Source: Symsagittifera roscoffensis
Taxonomy: Eukaryota; Xenacoelomorpha; Acoela; Convolutidae
Direction: 5' to 3'
Length of the DNA stretch: 64,000 nucleotides
Assembly (NCBI RefSeq): GCF_963678635.1
Contig: NC_087065.1
Span: forward strand, 51,456,173 to 51,520,172
Each line of letters opens with the position of its first letter. Positions within the stretch are counted from its first letter, which is position 1. Below are positions 12,901 to 23,157 of the stretch, piece after piece. Under the pieces are notes generated by a model that had not been told where the DNA came from, searched no databases, and was given only the letters and a program-made list of their open reading frames with translations. The translations under genes and the position numbers were made by a program.

Positions 12901-14594
12901 AGCACCTCAAACCATTAACCGTTCAAATATACTTATGGGTGTTGGTTGAAAAGAAAAACTTCAAAACTAGTTAAGCTTACCAGAAAACGTTGATCATCTT
13001 GGCTCCTGGCGGCTCTTCGGATGTGTCGAAGTCGAATTCTTGGAAGTACTTCTCATAAATGTCGATTCCGTTGTTCTGCTTTATGAAATGCTCCATACCC
13101 TTAAAAACAATCAAACATGTATAATTTTCTTTAAAATAACTTCACTTTTAGAATAGAACAGTACCGAAATATTCAAAAGTGTCTCTCTTAACCGCATTCA
13201 GTTCTACTATAGTTGTTTTATTTTTCTCGTGAACTCAGAATCTATTTGTACGGGATCTATTCTTCCAATGCTTGATGATTCAGAAACCAGTCACAAATGC
13301 ATAAATAATGTTATAAATTATAAAATAATTGCGTGTTCTTTTCAATTTGTCTGCAAAATTTCAATTTTCATTTTGAATTTTAAATTAGGGTTGTCAAGTT
13401 TCACTGAATTTTTTTTTTCAGATTGGAGAGGTGTCCGTTTGGAAAAGAGGTTATTCGTGGGTTGAGGATTGTGATTTGTGTTGCAATACATACTGTGCTT
13501 AGTCCAGTGATGGTTTGTACGTAGCTTTCTTCTTTCTCCACCTTCTTGCGGAACCTCTGCACTTGTTCGATCTCGTGAGGGTTCACATCTTTCGGCCAGC
13601 CGCCCTCTGTGTGGTTGATGCTTCTGTTCTCAGTCTCGTATCTGATTGTGTTTGCCTGAATCACAAAGCCGAATCAACTACTAGCAGAATGTTATTGAAA
13701 ACCTGTTTAAAAATTTGACCAAGAATATCTTTTTGCAATCAATGCTTTGACAATAGTTTCAACTTATAGAAAATTTTCAATTGGAAAAAGTTTTCAGCTT
13801 GCGAGTTTAGCCATCCAAAAATCATTGCACATTTGAATGCAATAGAACAATATTTAAATCTAAAATTTTTAAAAAAATCTTAATTCAATTAAACTTTATT
13901 TTACAAATATTGATGGGTTTCATGTTTGACAAAAAATTGTGAAACGACAATCGTAGAAGGAAAGGCGACAATAGATTATAAATGACTCATCTTAAAATAT
14001 CTCTACCCTATCCTCAACATCCACTGTCATAATTAGATTTTATACCTGAACGGTTCATTTTACCAGGTTTTGTAAAACACCAAATACTATCGTTAACATG
14101 GTCCGATTGTTTTGAAACACCATTACAGAGTTTTCAAAGCAATCAGGCCATGCGTGTTAACAAAAACTTCATTTGGTAGAAATCACAGGCGGTGGCGTGA
14201 GGAAACGGCAAAAACAACAGGAAACGGTTTTGTTACTTGGGAGTTTCGGACGAAACAAAACAAAACAAAAAATGAAAAACTAAAAACGATTTATTTTATT
14301 TTTGTCTTCAAAAATCTGGTAGCTATGACAGAGTAATGACGAATATTTGGACGAGCAAAACAAAACTTGAAATGATTTAATTTGAAATTTTGGCTGAGCG
14401 ATGACACTGACCTCGTGTTCTGACATCTCCTTGGACACCTGGACAGGCATGTCCACTGGGTTCCGCTCCACATACTGGTTCCGCAGAGACGCATCCGGCT
14501 GGATATTGGTCAACAACTCTGCCCCCCTGTCCACGAAGTTGCACTGGCGTCCGAACTCCAGTCGCTTCTTAGTATACACGTATTGAACTTCCAT
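3749..14594 (-). CDS. DNAI2: Axonemal dynein intermediate chain 2 (gene span, 8 exons found)
   Basis: DNAI2 is a WD-repeat intermediate chain of the outer dynein arm; it helps assemble and anchor the motor on axonemal doublets in cilia and flagella. Exons read right to left: 14594-14412, 13655-13494, 13099-12981, 12655-12136, 6061-5882, 5029-4850, 4355-4159, 3923-3749. They join in phase to 572 codons; the vertebrate protein is about 600. The N-terminal [20 protein letters not shown], the [11 protein letters not shown]-like segment, the WD blades ([22 protein letters not shown]) and the tail [16 protein letters not shown] are diagnostic. All introns found are GT-AG. The last few codons and the stop were not identified with confidence. 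The fourth intron holds an LTR retroelement in the same orientation. Confidence 0.95.
4159..4355 (-). CDS. DNAI2: DNAI2 exon 7
   Basis: 197 bases, acceptor gatag|GTGACG, donor CACAG|gttaga, ending in phase 2. Encodes the last WD blade ([14 protein letters not shown]) and the invariant LQRNEK...[16 protein letters not shown] stretch. Confidence 0.97.
4850..5029 (-). CDS. DNAI2: DNAI2 exon 6
   Basis: 60 codons, acceptor ttcag|ATCTGG, donor CAG|gtacgt, phase 0. Encodes [20 protein letters not shown] and [18 protein letters not shown] hAT-like MITE copy lies just upstream of the acceptor in the preceding intron. Confidence 0.97.
5151..5536. mobile_element. hAT-like MITE copy in DNAI2 intron
   Basis: Shows the family sequence in full order: C-run, GATTCGACC, TTTTGGAGACGG, GGCGCCAATATA, GGAGCGCGCGCC, GGCGCAGAAAG, GGGGAGCTC, AAGGTCGAC and terminal CCTAGATCCGCTCCTG ending at 5536. 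The left end is blurred by a low-complexity CA/C tract, so no target duplication could be read. A further decayed copy ends near 5764 (CTCCACCTCTG). Confidence 0.75.
5882..6061 (-). CDS. DNAI2: DNAI2 exon 5
   Basis: 60 codons, acceptor tgtag|CCGACT, donor AGG|gtaggt, phase 0. Encodes [20 protein letters not shown] through [10 protein letters not shown], a central WD region. Confidence 0.97.
6324..6860 (-). repeat. 3' LTR
   Basis: Direct repeat of the 5' LTR with only scattered substitutions. I could not find a convincing polypurine tract directly upstream of it (minus-strand sense). Confidence 0.88.
6975..7100 (-). repeat. 25-bp tandem repeats before the 3' LTR
   Basis: About three and a half copies of a 25-bp unit (ATGGCTGCTTGTAGTCGGTT plus GAAGA). 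Flanking GTGGCGGCGGCCAAATCACAG is itself duplicated at 7116 and 7248. It lies in the non-coding 3' region of the LTR element. Confidence 0.8.
7318..7995 (-). CDS. Post-env accessory ORF, leucine-zipper protein
   Basis: 225 codons beginning 20 bases after the env stop, with an acceptor-like tctatgttttag directly before its ATG region. Visible features: an acidic, hydrophobic N-terminus ([19 protein letters not shown]) that looks like a transactivation segment; a basic stretch around 32-68 (KKIN, KIPKVK, QKRK); a Pro/Tyr-rich centre; and a C-terminal coiled coil with heptad M196, L203, L210, L217 and an Asn within LREKNKD. I do not recognise a family. Position and layout suggest a regulatory protein of the element, by analogy with 3' accessory genes of complex retroviruses; this is inference. 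Confidence 0.6.
   Translation of the reverse strand: MPTDLLHTLLEEDLPDFENLLSLNDPMEMPSKKINPINQPKLNTNFKIPKVKNSNCIQKRKAIVRPFKILPSSSTRQNLESETVIVHQSANSLELESKIAIQVKKEQNLSPRKPPNFDTSLNYALSPFINRFKIDTYHPYQNGNGAYRLVNAQLPHEHICVPAAFITAQMQTPILDSHTDQVQKNYINDLNRINQMQKTITVLREKNKDLSNKYLSLKTQVEGNY
8016..10271 (-). CDS. Envelope-like glycoprotein of LTR element
   Basis: A complete 751-codon ORF with no internal stop. Seen in order: an acidic cytosolic N-terminus (1-35), a basic patch, a hydrophobic signal segment (about 43-61) ending QQICAF, a large cysteine-containing ectodomain with N-glycosylation sequons (NAT, NIS, NLT, NRS), a dibasic region KEIKRQVK near 548-555 that may be a cleavage site, a hydrophobic segment at about 646-672, a second at 685-705, and an acidic Pro-containing tail. 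This is the layout of a class I or class III virus-type membrane glycoprotein. It would mediate cell entry in an infectious relative. I cannot identify the family; errantiviral or chuvirus-like glycoproteins are candidates. A splice acceptor (gatacttctcag, AG at 10304-10303) lies just upstream. Confidence 0.8.
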   Translation of the reverse strand: MSKITDLEEGEIMDLDQSTDQIIDELLKVSIISIFRRRLKLKIFWLAIYTLLIFPQQICAFNPEDNLYANTAKDLKIAHFDCQLMTSNKMFSLNKVAPCKTQPENIETTTAEVTLYQRHYSTKINATMCRIKHQSIRWFCDSFDSSGIDARQNIITTDIHISPDTCKHAAERGYVNLGYSKNIPFRFDEKIVTNTNRGKVDGEYHNECSDRSRIHLDTFESYMQNISLTVNLKDGTVNNWQNIPLPCPVYENGCETTSLDPFAYTWNEPENCIFSVLNKFEAKMIRNEENYYIVKDSFTKISNHHTRGRDTQQFMLKILNKPQSLCGHPKIVYPTQYESLFIAYQNGFNMDTGLQINPSANTGIIHSEPNLTYVKYAKDENYPFAPGQIDYEAHLGTKLDYILFRSFYMLRTAELALLTNQCELERSMILNTLMLSIESPRLAGYILTRNRSKFLETNGNVAWLYHCPKFYSPLQLMDACYNRIPIMYREKIHFVDPITRQTFKSADQQDCSDKHLNLYHLDVDNDNSWIELTPSITRVKGPDLFKPKEIKRQVKHSLASSHDASIYTYAQMQKFWSMITHHSEMKGILQKVSQTFLNARKHFYPDSSSQYESTQNIYLDYLISPDFWKNEYTRVFGTIQYYLERCGIIFASFLFVKFILDALVFVIKVLHIHKLTGRTLHFGKIMLAASYNILFTSIVTLIFAQNENDQNIELDHRPQAPQQEDSENENQDKIYPRLQLVDYNNRPAVPV
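10264..10377 (-). pseudogene. Putative pol C-terminal tail remnant
   Basis: A 37-codon open stretch (starting [12 protein letters not shown], basic and Ser/Pro-rich) whose stop overlaps the env start (ATGTCTAA). Such pol-env overlaps are usual in env-bearing LTR elements, and the composition fits the unstructured end of an integrase. It is bounded upstream by a stop. The assignment is inference from position. Confidence 0.4.
10480..10854 (-). pseudogene. gag fragment (N-terminal part)
   Basis: The 124-codon ORF starts [20 protein letters not shown] and contains [20 protein letters not shown] and [12 protein letters not shown], the aromatic pattern of Ty3/Gypsy-type Gag capsid domains. It stops soon after, with no C-terminal capsid half, zinc knuckle or protease. 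It is probably the left side of a deletion that removed most of gag-pol. Ancestry is inferred from pattern only. Confidence 0.6.
10870..11310 (-). repeat. AT-rich tandem repeats in the retroelement leader
   Basis: Many imperfect repeats built from GATAATTTCAAC and TTTTGAAATTTTCAA occupy the space between the primer binding site and gag. Self-complementary TTTGAAATTTTCAA modules could form stem structures in the RNA leader. Confidence 0.8.
11317..11334 (-). other. Candidate primer binding site
   Basis: TGGTGCGACCAGTGAGGC starts four bases inside the 5' LTR on the minus strand. Starting TGG next to the LTR is what a site complementary to a tRNA 3' CCA end should do. I cannot assign the tRNA with confidence. 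Confidence 0.55.
11339..11875 (-). repeat. 5' LTR
   Basis: Reading on the minus strand it begins TCACCGTTTAAC and ends GTTTGGAA. It is near identical to the copy at 6324-6860. The TG...CA ends of most retroviral LTRs are not seen; the boundaries were set by the TTCTT target duplication. Confidence 0.88.
11656..11663 (-). promoter_or_regulatory. Candidate LTR TATA box
   Basis: TATATAAG on the minus strand about 210 bases inside the 5' LTR; the same motif is in the 3' LTR at 6641-6648. The position fits a U3 promoter. No transcription evidence is available. Confidence 0.45.
12136..12655 (-). CDS. DNAI2: DNAI2 exon 4 (main WD-repeat exon)
   Basis: 520 bases, acceptor tttag|TGATCC, donor ATC|gtaagt. 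It encodes the first WD blades, including [28 protein letters not shown] and [16 protein letters not shown]. The following intron (6062-12135) is expanded to about 6 kb by the LTR element. Confidence 0.97.
12981..13099 (-). CDS. DNAI2: DNAI2 exon 3
   Basis: 119 bases, acceptor ttaag|GGTATG, donor TTCTG|gtaagc, leaving phase 2. Encodes [19 protein letters not shown] and then an acidic linker to INVF, as in the family. Confidence 0.93.
13494..13655 (-). CDS. DNAI2: DNAI2 exon 2
   Basis: 54 codons, acceptor ttcag|GCAAAC, donor ACA|gtatgt, phase 0 at both ends. It encodes the conserved pre-WD segment [14 protein letters not shown]...[12 protein letters not shown]. Confidence 0.95.
14412..14594 (-). 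CDS. DNAI2: DNAI2 exon 1 (start codon)
   Basis: 61 codons starting at ATG 14594-14592 and ending ...SKEMSEHE before a GT donor (GAG|gtcagtg), phase 0. The start matches the family's usual N-terminus (MEVxYVYxKKR), so no upstream coding exon is expected. Confidence 0.95.
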
Positions 14595-17167
14595 TCTTGC
14601 TCAGATATTACAACAAAAACGGGAGATGAAATCAAAAGATAAAATCGAGAAGAAATTTACAAAAACGAGGTTTTCGAGAACCGTAGTTGACAAAAAAATT
14701 GCAGACGAAAAACACCAAATCAATGTAAAAATTACCAATTTTTTTGAAGGTAAAATTTACAGGTGAACGTATTTTGTACGTGCAGAGATTTCAAGTGAGA
14801 TGTACACACGTTACTTTTTGCTGATCCTCTAACAACGTTGAAATTGACACGTGCGTTTTAGCATGGGACTGGTGTTATACATTATGAATGCACCGTTCAT
14901 TATATTTTTGTTTTTGTCTCAACAAAAACGCAAAACGCCATTGAACGTATTGGATTGATTAAAATAAATAAAGAAAACGCGACGTGGTACTTTGAAAGAA
15001 GATATGAAAACTTAGGTTCTATCTGCCAAAAAATCAAAAATTTACTCTCGAATTAAACAAAACTTCATACAAATTTTGACTGTTTTTGAAGGCGACGTAC
15101 GCTACTTCAACGTACTCAAAGCTCAGAGATTGTAAATTTAAACGTTCCATGCTTTTGCAAAAAAAAAATTAACTCAAAAACTATTTGGCCATTTTCTCAA
15201 AAAAGCAAATGACAACCTCTTAAAAATGGAAGGAACAATGGCCCAATGGTCCTAACTTTTTTTTAACTCAAAATAGTTAGGTATCGAATTTGGTATAGAA
15301 AAAAATTTTCAGTCGTGATTCAGATTGTAAAATACAGTTAGAAAAAAGTTTCAATCTCGAAAAAAAAAACAGGGGAAATTTGCAGCTTTTCAGACCCATT
15401 TTAATGAAGAAAGAGAAAAAGAAAACTGTCTATTTCTTCTATTTGAGCATTGTCGTAGCTTTAACCAGCTCATCTACTTAAGCTTATAGTTAACAAACTC
15501 CTACTACCTCAAATCATTTAAAAATTTAGATAACATGAAAAAATGATAATTGATAAAAAAATTGAAAGTTTTCCTTTTCTGATTTTTAAATTGAATCACT
15601 TACAATACTATGCTCAAACAGCTAAGATTTGCCACGTAAAATGTTACGGCTTTGTTTTTTCTACTTCCGGCTAGCCTTCTCATTGATTAAATTTTAAATG
15701 TAGTTTTATGTTGTAACTTGTGATTTTAAAGTATTGTGCATAGGAATCAACTATTTTGATTTGGGTGATAATTTCGCCAGTCAATTTTGTTATAATCGCA
15801 AAGCTTGACTATTTTGTTGATAATGATAATTTTCTCAATGTTTGGTGAAACAGACACCAGTAGACATAAAAAACCCTGTTTTGACACAGTTCTCAATGAA
15901 ACGTTTTCAATTTAAGCAAAGATAGCCGGTTGCTCTGCAAATAGCACAAAATGTTCCGAACATTTTCAAATAAATTTTTTTAGTTTTGTAGTTTCCTTCA
16001 TATTAGTGTCAATTTTAGTGCGTGGTGTGATTTAAAAACTATACAAACGCGTATTCGCCTAGTGAATTAGACATAATCGACAATATTTGTCTTTAAAATG
16101 ACACAAAAACAGGAAAAAAAAACTTAAAAATTTTTAGCGTATTTTTTAACGTATTTATTTTTTAACATATTAATTTATTAAACTTTTTCTAGAAAAATAT
16201 TTATTGCCAAAAAGCACTAAATGGAACATCTGGTTGGTGTGATAAAAGAATCTGATTTAAAAACTAGAAATTAGGCAAGTTCGACAGTCATAGTAAAAAA
16301 AGCAAATCGAACAACCGCTTTGGAAACTAAAATGTTTAGAAAAACAAAACATAAAACATTCGAAAAATTTCGTCTAATTGTAAGGTTTTTTCAAAAAGGT
16401 GTTTTTTCTTGGAATAAGTTTTTCAAACAGGTTTTTTTTAAAACAAGTTTTTTCCTTGGAACAAGTTTTTCTTGACGCTTTTACATTACAATTCACAACA
16501 GAAAGGGCTTTAAAATGATAAATCACACAACCGAGCCCAATGATTATGTGTCGCACCAGACTTTGCAGGAATATTAAAAAAAAATGAAAAAAAAAAACTA
16601 AAACGCCCGAATACAAAACTCTTCCCCATTTTCAATAGTCGGAACAAAAAAAATCGCTCAAAAACCATTATTTTGAAACACGTTACACTAAATGTGCAAC
16701 TTTGATGGAAAAAGTGGACTGACAGAAAAACAAAACTGGCTTGCTCGTTTAACCAGCAATATCAATTAATAAGTTTTCCTAATTGACATCCTAGGCAACT
16801 TCCAGACTACTATATCTTACGTTTCTTTATTTACTTACATCGAATTATTTTTGATTTTTTCTATGCCGTTTGGGCTTTAATATGATATATCACTCAACAT
16901 TTCTACTAATTTTTTGTGGTGGTACTTGATTTTGTGAAAAACAAAAAAAATGAAACACACCAGAATCTAAAGTTCCTCCATATTTTTAATGGAGAAATTT
17001 TGAATGATCTCACAATTGATTTTATTTGATAAAAAAATGTAGTATAAGCAATATATATTTCCTTTCTTTGCGATAAAATTCCAATTTTGGATCAAGTTAA
17101 GTTTTTTTACAGTTTATTCAGCATAGTAGCAAGGCGCTCTATTTCAGAACGTCAGATGCAGTGTTCC
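14595..17167. other. DNAI2 upstream spacer
   Basis: AT-rich sequence with no supported gene. It presumably contains the DNAI2 promoter and 5' UTR on the minus strand, but I see no clear core element. Bases about 15953-16650 carry an old repeat with GTTCCGA at one end and TCGGAAC at the other. Confidence 0.5.
15953..16650. repeat. Short inverted-end repeat, family D (old copy)
   Basis: Begins GTTCCGAACATTTTCAA and ends TTTTCAATAGTCGGAAC. Similar end sequences and internal text recur at about 51067-51645 and 43301-43696, indicating a dispersed miniature element family. Confidence 0.5.
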
Positions 17168-17200
17168 AGTGTTAGTAGTATAGATATACGACACTGGGAT

Positions 17201-17236
17201 CGGGGGGGGGGGGGGTGATCCCTACAGGGATCCTTG
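17201..17236. other. G-run plus palindrome at left terminus
   Basis: GATC followed by a run of about 14 G, then GATCCCTACAGGGATC, a perfect palindrome apart from its centre. The right terminus has the complementary arrangement at 30503-30535. Both could form secondary structure (G-quadruplex and hairpin) next to the element ends. Confidence 0.7.
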
Positions 17237-19260
17237 AGTATAGATTATATCTACTGATCCCTATGTAAAAATTTATACCTAATGATCCCAATGTAAAATA
17301 TTTATACCTAATGATCCCTATGTATAATTTTCATAGCTAATGATCCCGATGTAAAAAAATTTCCAAAAAAATTTTTCACACAAAAATTTCAAAAAAAATT
17401 TTTTTTTCAATTTTTTTTTCAAGTTTTTTTTCAAAATTTTTTTTCATATATTTTTTTCAATTTTCTTTTCAATCTATGTATAACTGATGATCCCTATAGA
17501 TATATTGTTCCCTAAGTAAAACCAATGATCCCTATGTATAATTTTTCATAGCTAATGATCCCTATGTAAAAATTTATACCTAATGATCCCTATGTAAAAT
17601 AATTATACCTAATGATCCCTATGTAGAAAATTTATACATATGATCCCTATGTATAATTTTTATAGCTAATGATCCCTATGAAAAATTTTATACCTAATGA
17701 TCCCTATGTAAAATATTTATACCTAATGATCCTTATGTATAATTTTTATACCTAACGATCCCTATGAATAATTTTTATAGCTAATGATCCCTATGTAAAA
17801 TATTTATACCTAATGATCCCTATGTAAAATATTTATACCTAATGATCCCCATGTAAAATATTTTTACCTAACGATCTCTATGAATAATGTTTATAGCTAA
17901 TGATCCCTATGTATGTAACAATTTATACCTAATGATCCCTATAAAAAATATTTATACCTAATGATCCTAATTTCAATCTATGTATAACCGATGATCCCTA
18001 TACATATATTGTTCCCTAAGTAAAACCAATGATCCCTATGTATAATTTTTATAGCTAATGATCCCTATGAAAAATTTTATACCTAATGAACCCTATGTAA
18101 AATATTTATACCTAATGATCCCTATGTATAATTTTTATTGCTAATGATCCCTATGAAAAATTTTATACCTAATAATCCCTATGTAAAATATTTATACCTA
18201 ATAATCCCTATGTATAATTTTTATAGCTAATGATCCCTATGTAAAAGTTTATACCTAATGATCCCTATGTAAAATATTTATACCTAATGATCCCTATGTA
18301 AAATATTTATACCTAATGATCCCCATGTAAAATATTTATACCTAACGATCCCAATGAATAATTTTTAAAGCTAATGATCCCTATGTAAAAATTTATACCT
18401 AATGATCCCTATGTAAATTATTTTTACCTAATGATCCTTATGTAAAATATTTATACCTAATGATCCCCATGAAAAAAAGTTTTTACATATGATCCCTATG
18501 TATAATTTTTATACCTAATGTTCCCTATGTAAAATATTTATACCTAATGATCCCCATGTAAATATTTATACCTAATGATCCCTATGTAAAAAATTTCTAC
18601 CTAATGATCCCTTCGTATAATTTTTATAGCTAATGATCCCTATGTAAATATTTATACCTAATGATCCTTATGTAAAATATTTATACCTTATGACCCCTAT
18701 GTAAAACATTTATACCTAATGATCCCCATGTAAACATTTATACCTAATCATCCCTATGTAAAACTTTTATACCTAATGATCTTTATGTAAAAAAATTTGT
18801 ACCTAATGATCCCTATGTAAAAATTTATACCTAATGATCCCTATGTATAATTTTTATAGCTAATGATCTCTATCTAATTATTTATACCTAATGATCCCTT
18901 TGTAAAATATTTATACCTAACGATCCCTAAGTAAAATATTTTTATCTAATGATCACTATGTAAATATTTATACCTTATGATCCCACGTAAATTTTTTATA
19001 CCTAATGGTCCCAATGTAAATTCTTTATACCCAATTACCCTATGTTTAATTTTCATAGCTTAAGCAAACGTTTTCATATCACGTAAAACCAGTGATCTCT
19101 ATGTTTAACCAATGATCATCATGTACATCTAAAGATCCCTAGTTGAAGTTTATGACCCTTTGGTGTATCTAATGGTCCCTATGCGTAACCAATTGCTCAT
19201 TTATTTAACCACTAATCCCTGAGTAAAGCTAACGATCCAAAACTATACAAATTGATCCTC
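17214..19260 (+). repeat. 29-bp minisatellite, left arm
   Basis: About 70 tandem copies of a unit like GATCCCTATGTAAAATATTT plus ATACCTAAT, with 25-29-bp variants. Every unit contains the GATCCCTA found in the terminal palindrome of the element. Confidence 0.95.
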
Positions 19261-19289
19261 CCTAAATGTCATATGATCCCATGTTGAAA

Positions 19290-19381
19290 AGAGAGAGAAT
19301 TAAAAAAGGGATAGAGACAGAGTAGATAGAGAGAGAGGAAGAGAGACGGATAGAGAAAGAAAGAAAAAAGAAAGAGAAACA

Positions 19382-19432
<51 letters not shown>

Positions 19433-19434
19433 GC

Positions 19435-19485
<51 letters not shown>

Positions 19486-19502
19486 CAGAAGTGATAGATA
19501 GT

Positions 19503-19571
<69 letters not shown>

Positions 19572-19586
19572 GGATAGATAGATATT

Positions 19587-19624
<38 letters not shown>

Positions 19625-19625
19625 T

Positions 19626-19698
<73 letters not shown>

Positions 19699-19894
19699 AG
19701 TGATAGATAGATAGAGAGATAGATAGATAGATCGATAGATAGATAGATAGATAGATAGATAGAAAGGTAGATAGGTAGATAGATATAGAGAGAGAGTGAG
19801 AGAGAGACAGAGAGACGGAGAGAGAAAGAGAGAGATAGATAGATAAAGAGATAGATAGACAGATGGAAAGAGAAGAAAAGAGAAGGAGGAAAGA

Positions 19895-19933
<39 letters not shown>

Positions 19934-19957
19934 GTCGAGAGAGAAAGAAGAAGAGAG

Positions 19958-19988
<31 letters not shown>

Positions 19989-19990
19989 TC
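19290..19990 (+). repeat. GA and GATA microsatellites, left arm
   Basis: Long purine tract: (GA)n interrupted by (GATA)n at about 19492-19680 and again at 19700-19765. All reading frames are open over parts of it because the repeat lacks stops, giving Ser/Leu/Ile/Tyr-only translations; these are not genes. Confidence 0.97.
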
Positions 19991-20270
19991 TCAAAATAAA
20001 ATTTTGTACGGAACAGTTTCTGTGATTTAGTTCTTCCCAAAAAGATCCTAATGAGAAACTTTATACCAATTGATCCCAAGCTGAACGTTCATTGGCAATA
20101 ACCCCAATGGTTCTTTTGTGTAGGATTGAAAACAAACTCAGTCGTTACAAAGAATGATTTTTTTTGGCCATTACCGAAGCTGGTAATGCATTGTGTTTAA
20201 GTTTCATTGCTCCAGAGGTAGCTAGATCGATAGATAGATACCTAGATACATCAAAAGCCAGTCAGAACGA

Positions 20271-20309
<39 letters not shown>

Positions 20310-20640
20310 GAGAGAGGAAGAGAGAGACGGAGAGAAAAAAAGGACAGATAGAAAGAGAGATCTCAATCAGAAATTTTGTACGAAACAGTTTCAAAGTGTT
20401 ATATTTTCCCCAGAGAGACCCTAAATTGAATCTTTATACCAATTGATCCCAAGTTGATAACCCAATTGATTCAATGGCAATAAACCTATGTGTATTTTTG
20501 TGTGGGATGAAAACGAATTCAGTTATTAGAATGCGTAGAGTGAACTTTGCGAGAAAGCAGAGAGAAAGACGCAGTGAGAATGAGAGATGGATAGATAGAT
20601 ACGTAGATAGATAGATAGATAGATAGATAGAGAGAGAAAA

Positions 20641-20684
<44 letters not shown>

Positions 20685-20773
20685 GAGACAGAGAGAGAGA
20701 CAGAGAGAGAGAAGGAGAGAGAGAGCGAGAGAAAAAAATCAAAAACGAAAGGAAGATAGAAAAAAAGAAAAAA

Positions 20774-20806
<33 letters not shown>

Positions 20807-23157
20807 AAAACAAAGAAAGAGAGAGAGAGAGAGAAAAAGAGCTCCACATCTACGAAAACACCAAACTCGAGTATTGAAGAATTTCTTGAAAAGTTTGTTG
20901 CAACCTTTTTGGGCGACTGAAATGTATACACATGTTATTTGTAGGTATGTACTGATATTTGTATGTTTGCATATGTGATTGTTTGACTATACGGGTGGAA
21001 GATATACACGGTTCATGGTATACAATATGCTTCCATTTTACATAAGGCCTCTATGTTGGTGTTAACGATTTTTATACTTACGTGTAAATTGTATGCATGT
21101 ATATGAATTGATGTATGTTGGATATATATAATAGGTCTGTATACATTAAAAGCATGCATGTAGGTAGGTCCAAATCTAATATTGTTATATGCCTGTTGTG
21201 TATAATTTTTTTCTTTTTTTTTTTGTACATATGTAAGTATGTATGGATGTATCTATATATGTTTTTACGTAGGTATTTTTATCATTCATTGGGTACTCTT
21301 TTACATGTACTCTTTGGAAGCAATTCCGGAAGCATGACTCTAACTGATTGAAACTTAAACTCCATTTCGATCAAAAATTTTGCGCGTAATTGTTCGAGAA
21401 CAATCTAAAATACTTCACCAGATACTCTAGAAGAACTATTTTCTAGTTTGTACGGTGCATCAGTACAAATTTTGTGTGCGTTTGTTCTTGTGTTTATTCA
21501 TGTATGTGTTAGCAATTGTAAACTTGTATGTTTATACGTAATTAATGATGTAAGAATGTGGTCACAGAAACACTTTTAGACGTAAAACCATAATCAGAAT
21601 CCAAACTGTATTTCAAACTCATTGTACTAGTTGTCTTTATTTTTCTGGGTTAATTTATCATTCTTTAAAAAAACCAGTTTTTGTGAATCTTCTCATGTTT
21701 TAGTTTATGTATCTAGAGATGTTTGCAATTGTGTATGTGTGCATTGTCTGCATATATGCATTGTCTGTGGGTCTTTCAATTGTTTTCTTGTACGTTTTTC
21801 AGTGTCCTTTCTCATTTATATCGTTAATGAACTAATTACAGACATGTATTTGAAACTGGATATAACTAAACAAATTCAAAGTAATTATTGTCACTCTTTG
21901 TCTGGAAGACGCAAGGTTCCATCAAAAGTTATTTCAGCACCAACTTTAAATCAGACACATTGTATAATTATTTGTTGGGTTAGCTTTGTATGTATGTTTG
22001 TGTATTTGTATGTGCTTGAATAATTGTGAAACGTACTTAAATAGGTTTTTAATTATGTTTGTATCCAAAAAAATTTCAAGGTTGTTCGCTGTTATTCGCT
22101 TAACATCAAACATTGCTTAAAAATTTGTGAAATTTTTCTAGAAACTCTAAATGAACAACACAGTCCAGATAATTCATTTGTATGTATGTACTTGTTCACG
22201 TATATGTATATAGTCATGTGTTTGAAAGTATGTAATGGGCGTATGCGTATATATATGTATTTGTAATTACTGCGATTTCACTTACATATTTAATAATAAT
22301 TTTATGCAGGCTTATTTGCTCTTCTGTATAATTTCTCATTCATTTATATGTTCAAACAAACCCTTTTAGACGCTCAAAATCACCATATATAGCTAGAATT
22401 ACAACCAAAAACCAAACTCTTTTCTTTTTTAAAGCATTTGGTTGAAACCATCAAGAGTAATTCACAAGATACTTTACATGAACAACACTTGTAGCAAGTA
22501 CTTTAAACGTACATTTGTCTAGCTGTGTATACTTGTGTAGAGTTTATATATCTGTTCGTTTAAGTACTTTTCACAACCTATTTTTTTATGCTATGTCTGT
22601 GTATTTGTTTGTAATTAGATTGTTGTAAACTTATGTTTTTTATACTTTCGACCCGTTGCACTAGGTATTTACTACCATTTATTCTCAGCTGGAAATACTT
22701 TTGCAGAGTTTGTAACGCAAATTTGTATTTGCTTGTATCTGATACAAATGCATGTACCCATGAAATCGTTTGTTCAATTTGGGCAAAGATAATACTTAGC
22801 CAACATGTATTCGTTTTATTTTCACAGTCGGCTTGAAATCTGTCAGGGCAAATTACACTGTTATGTATGTGGTGGTATTGCGCATAACAGGAAAATAGAA
22901 TGTTTTCAAGCTCATTGCTTTCTTTGCCTACAAAGTTCACCAATTACTTGAAAAACTGATTATGACTTAAGCAACTTGAAATTTTTTCATATCATTCGCT
23001 GTGCATGTCTGAATTTGAATATCTGTTTCGGTCAACAAAAATTTTTGTTTTTTTTCGAAAAAATTTGCAGATCATTCTAGAATTCTTTCTGACTATTTTC
23101 GTCTCAGCTGAAAAATTATTGGAAAATTTTGAAATCTTTTGAAAAGTAACTCTCAAA

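Larger units (their letters stand above)
17174..22625 (+). repeat. Foldback left arm
   Basis: Inward from the end: G-run and GATCCCTACAGGGATC palindrome, 29-bp minisatellite (17214-19260), GA/GATA tracts (19290-19990), two GA-plus-spacer units (20040-20850), then T/G-rich sequence with many TATG and GTAT steps. The ORFs here are low-complexity or arm-specific and are not supported as genes. Confidence 0.85.

Noticed and set aside
17214-19260. Regular repeat array resembling a CRISPR at first sight
   Set aside because: Units are contiguous 25-29-bp repeats without unique spacers, in a eukaryotic genome; it is a minisatellite.
19269-20079. Two long overlapping minus-strand ORFs (241 and 259 codons) rich in Ser, Leu, Ile and Tyr
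   Set aside because: They are translations of (GA)n and (GATA)n microsatellites, which lack stop codons; the composition is purely repeat-driven.
21631-22023. 130-codon ORF in the foldback left arm
   Set aside because: The mirrored copy in the right arm does not keep the frame; composition follows the T/G-rich arm, so it is probably chance.
22578-22943. 121-codon minus-strand ORF at the edge of the foldback centre
   Set aside because: It spans the arm boundary, has no recognisable motif and no supporting splice or start context.
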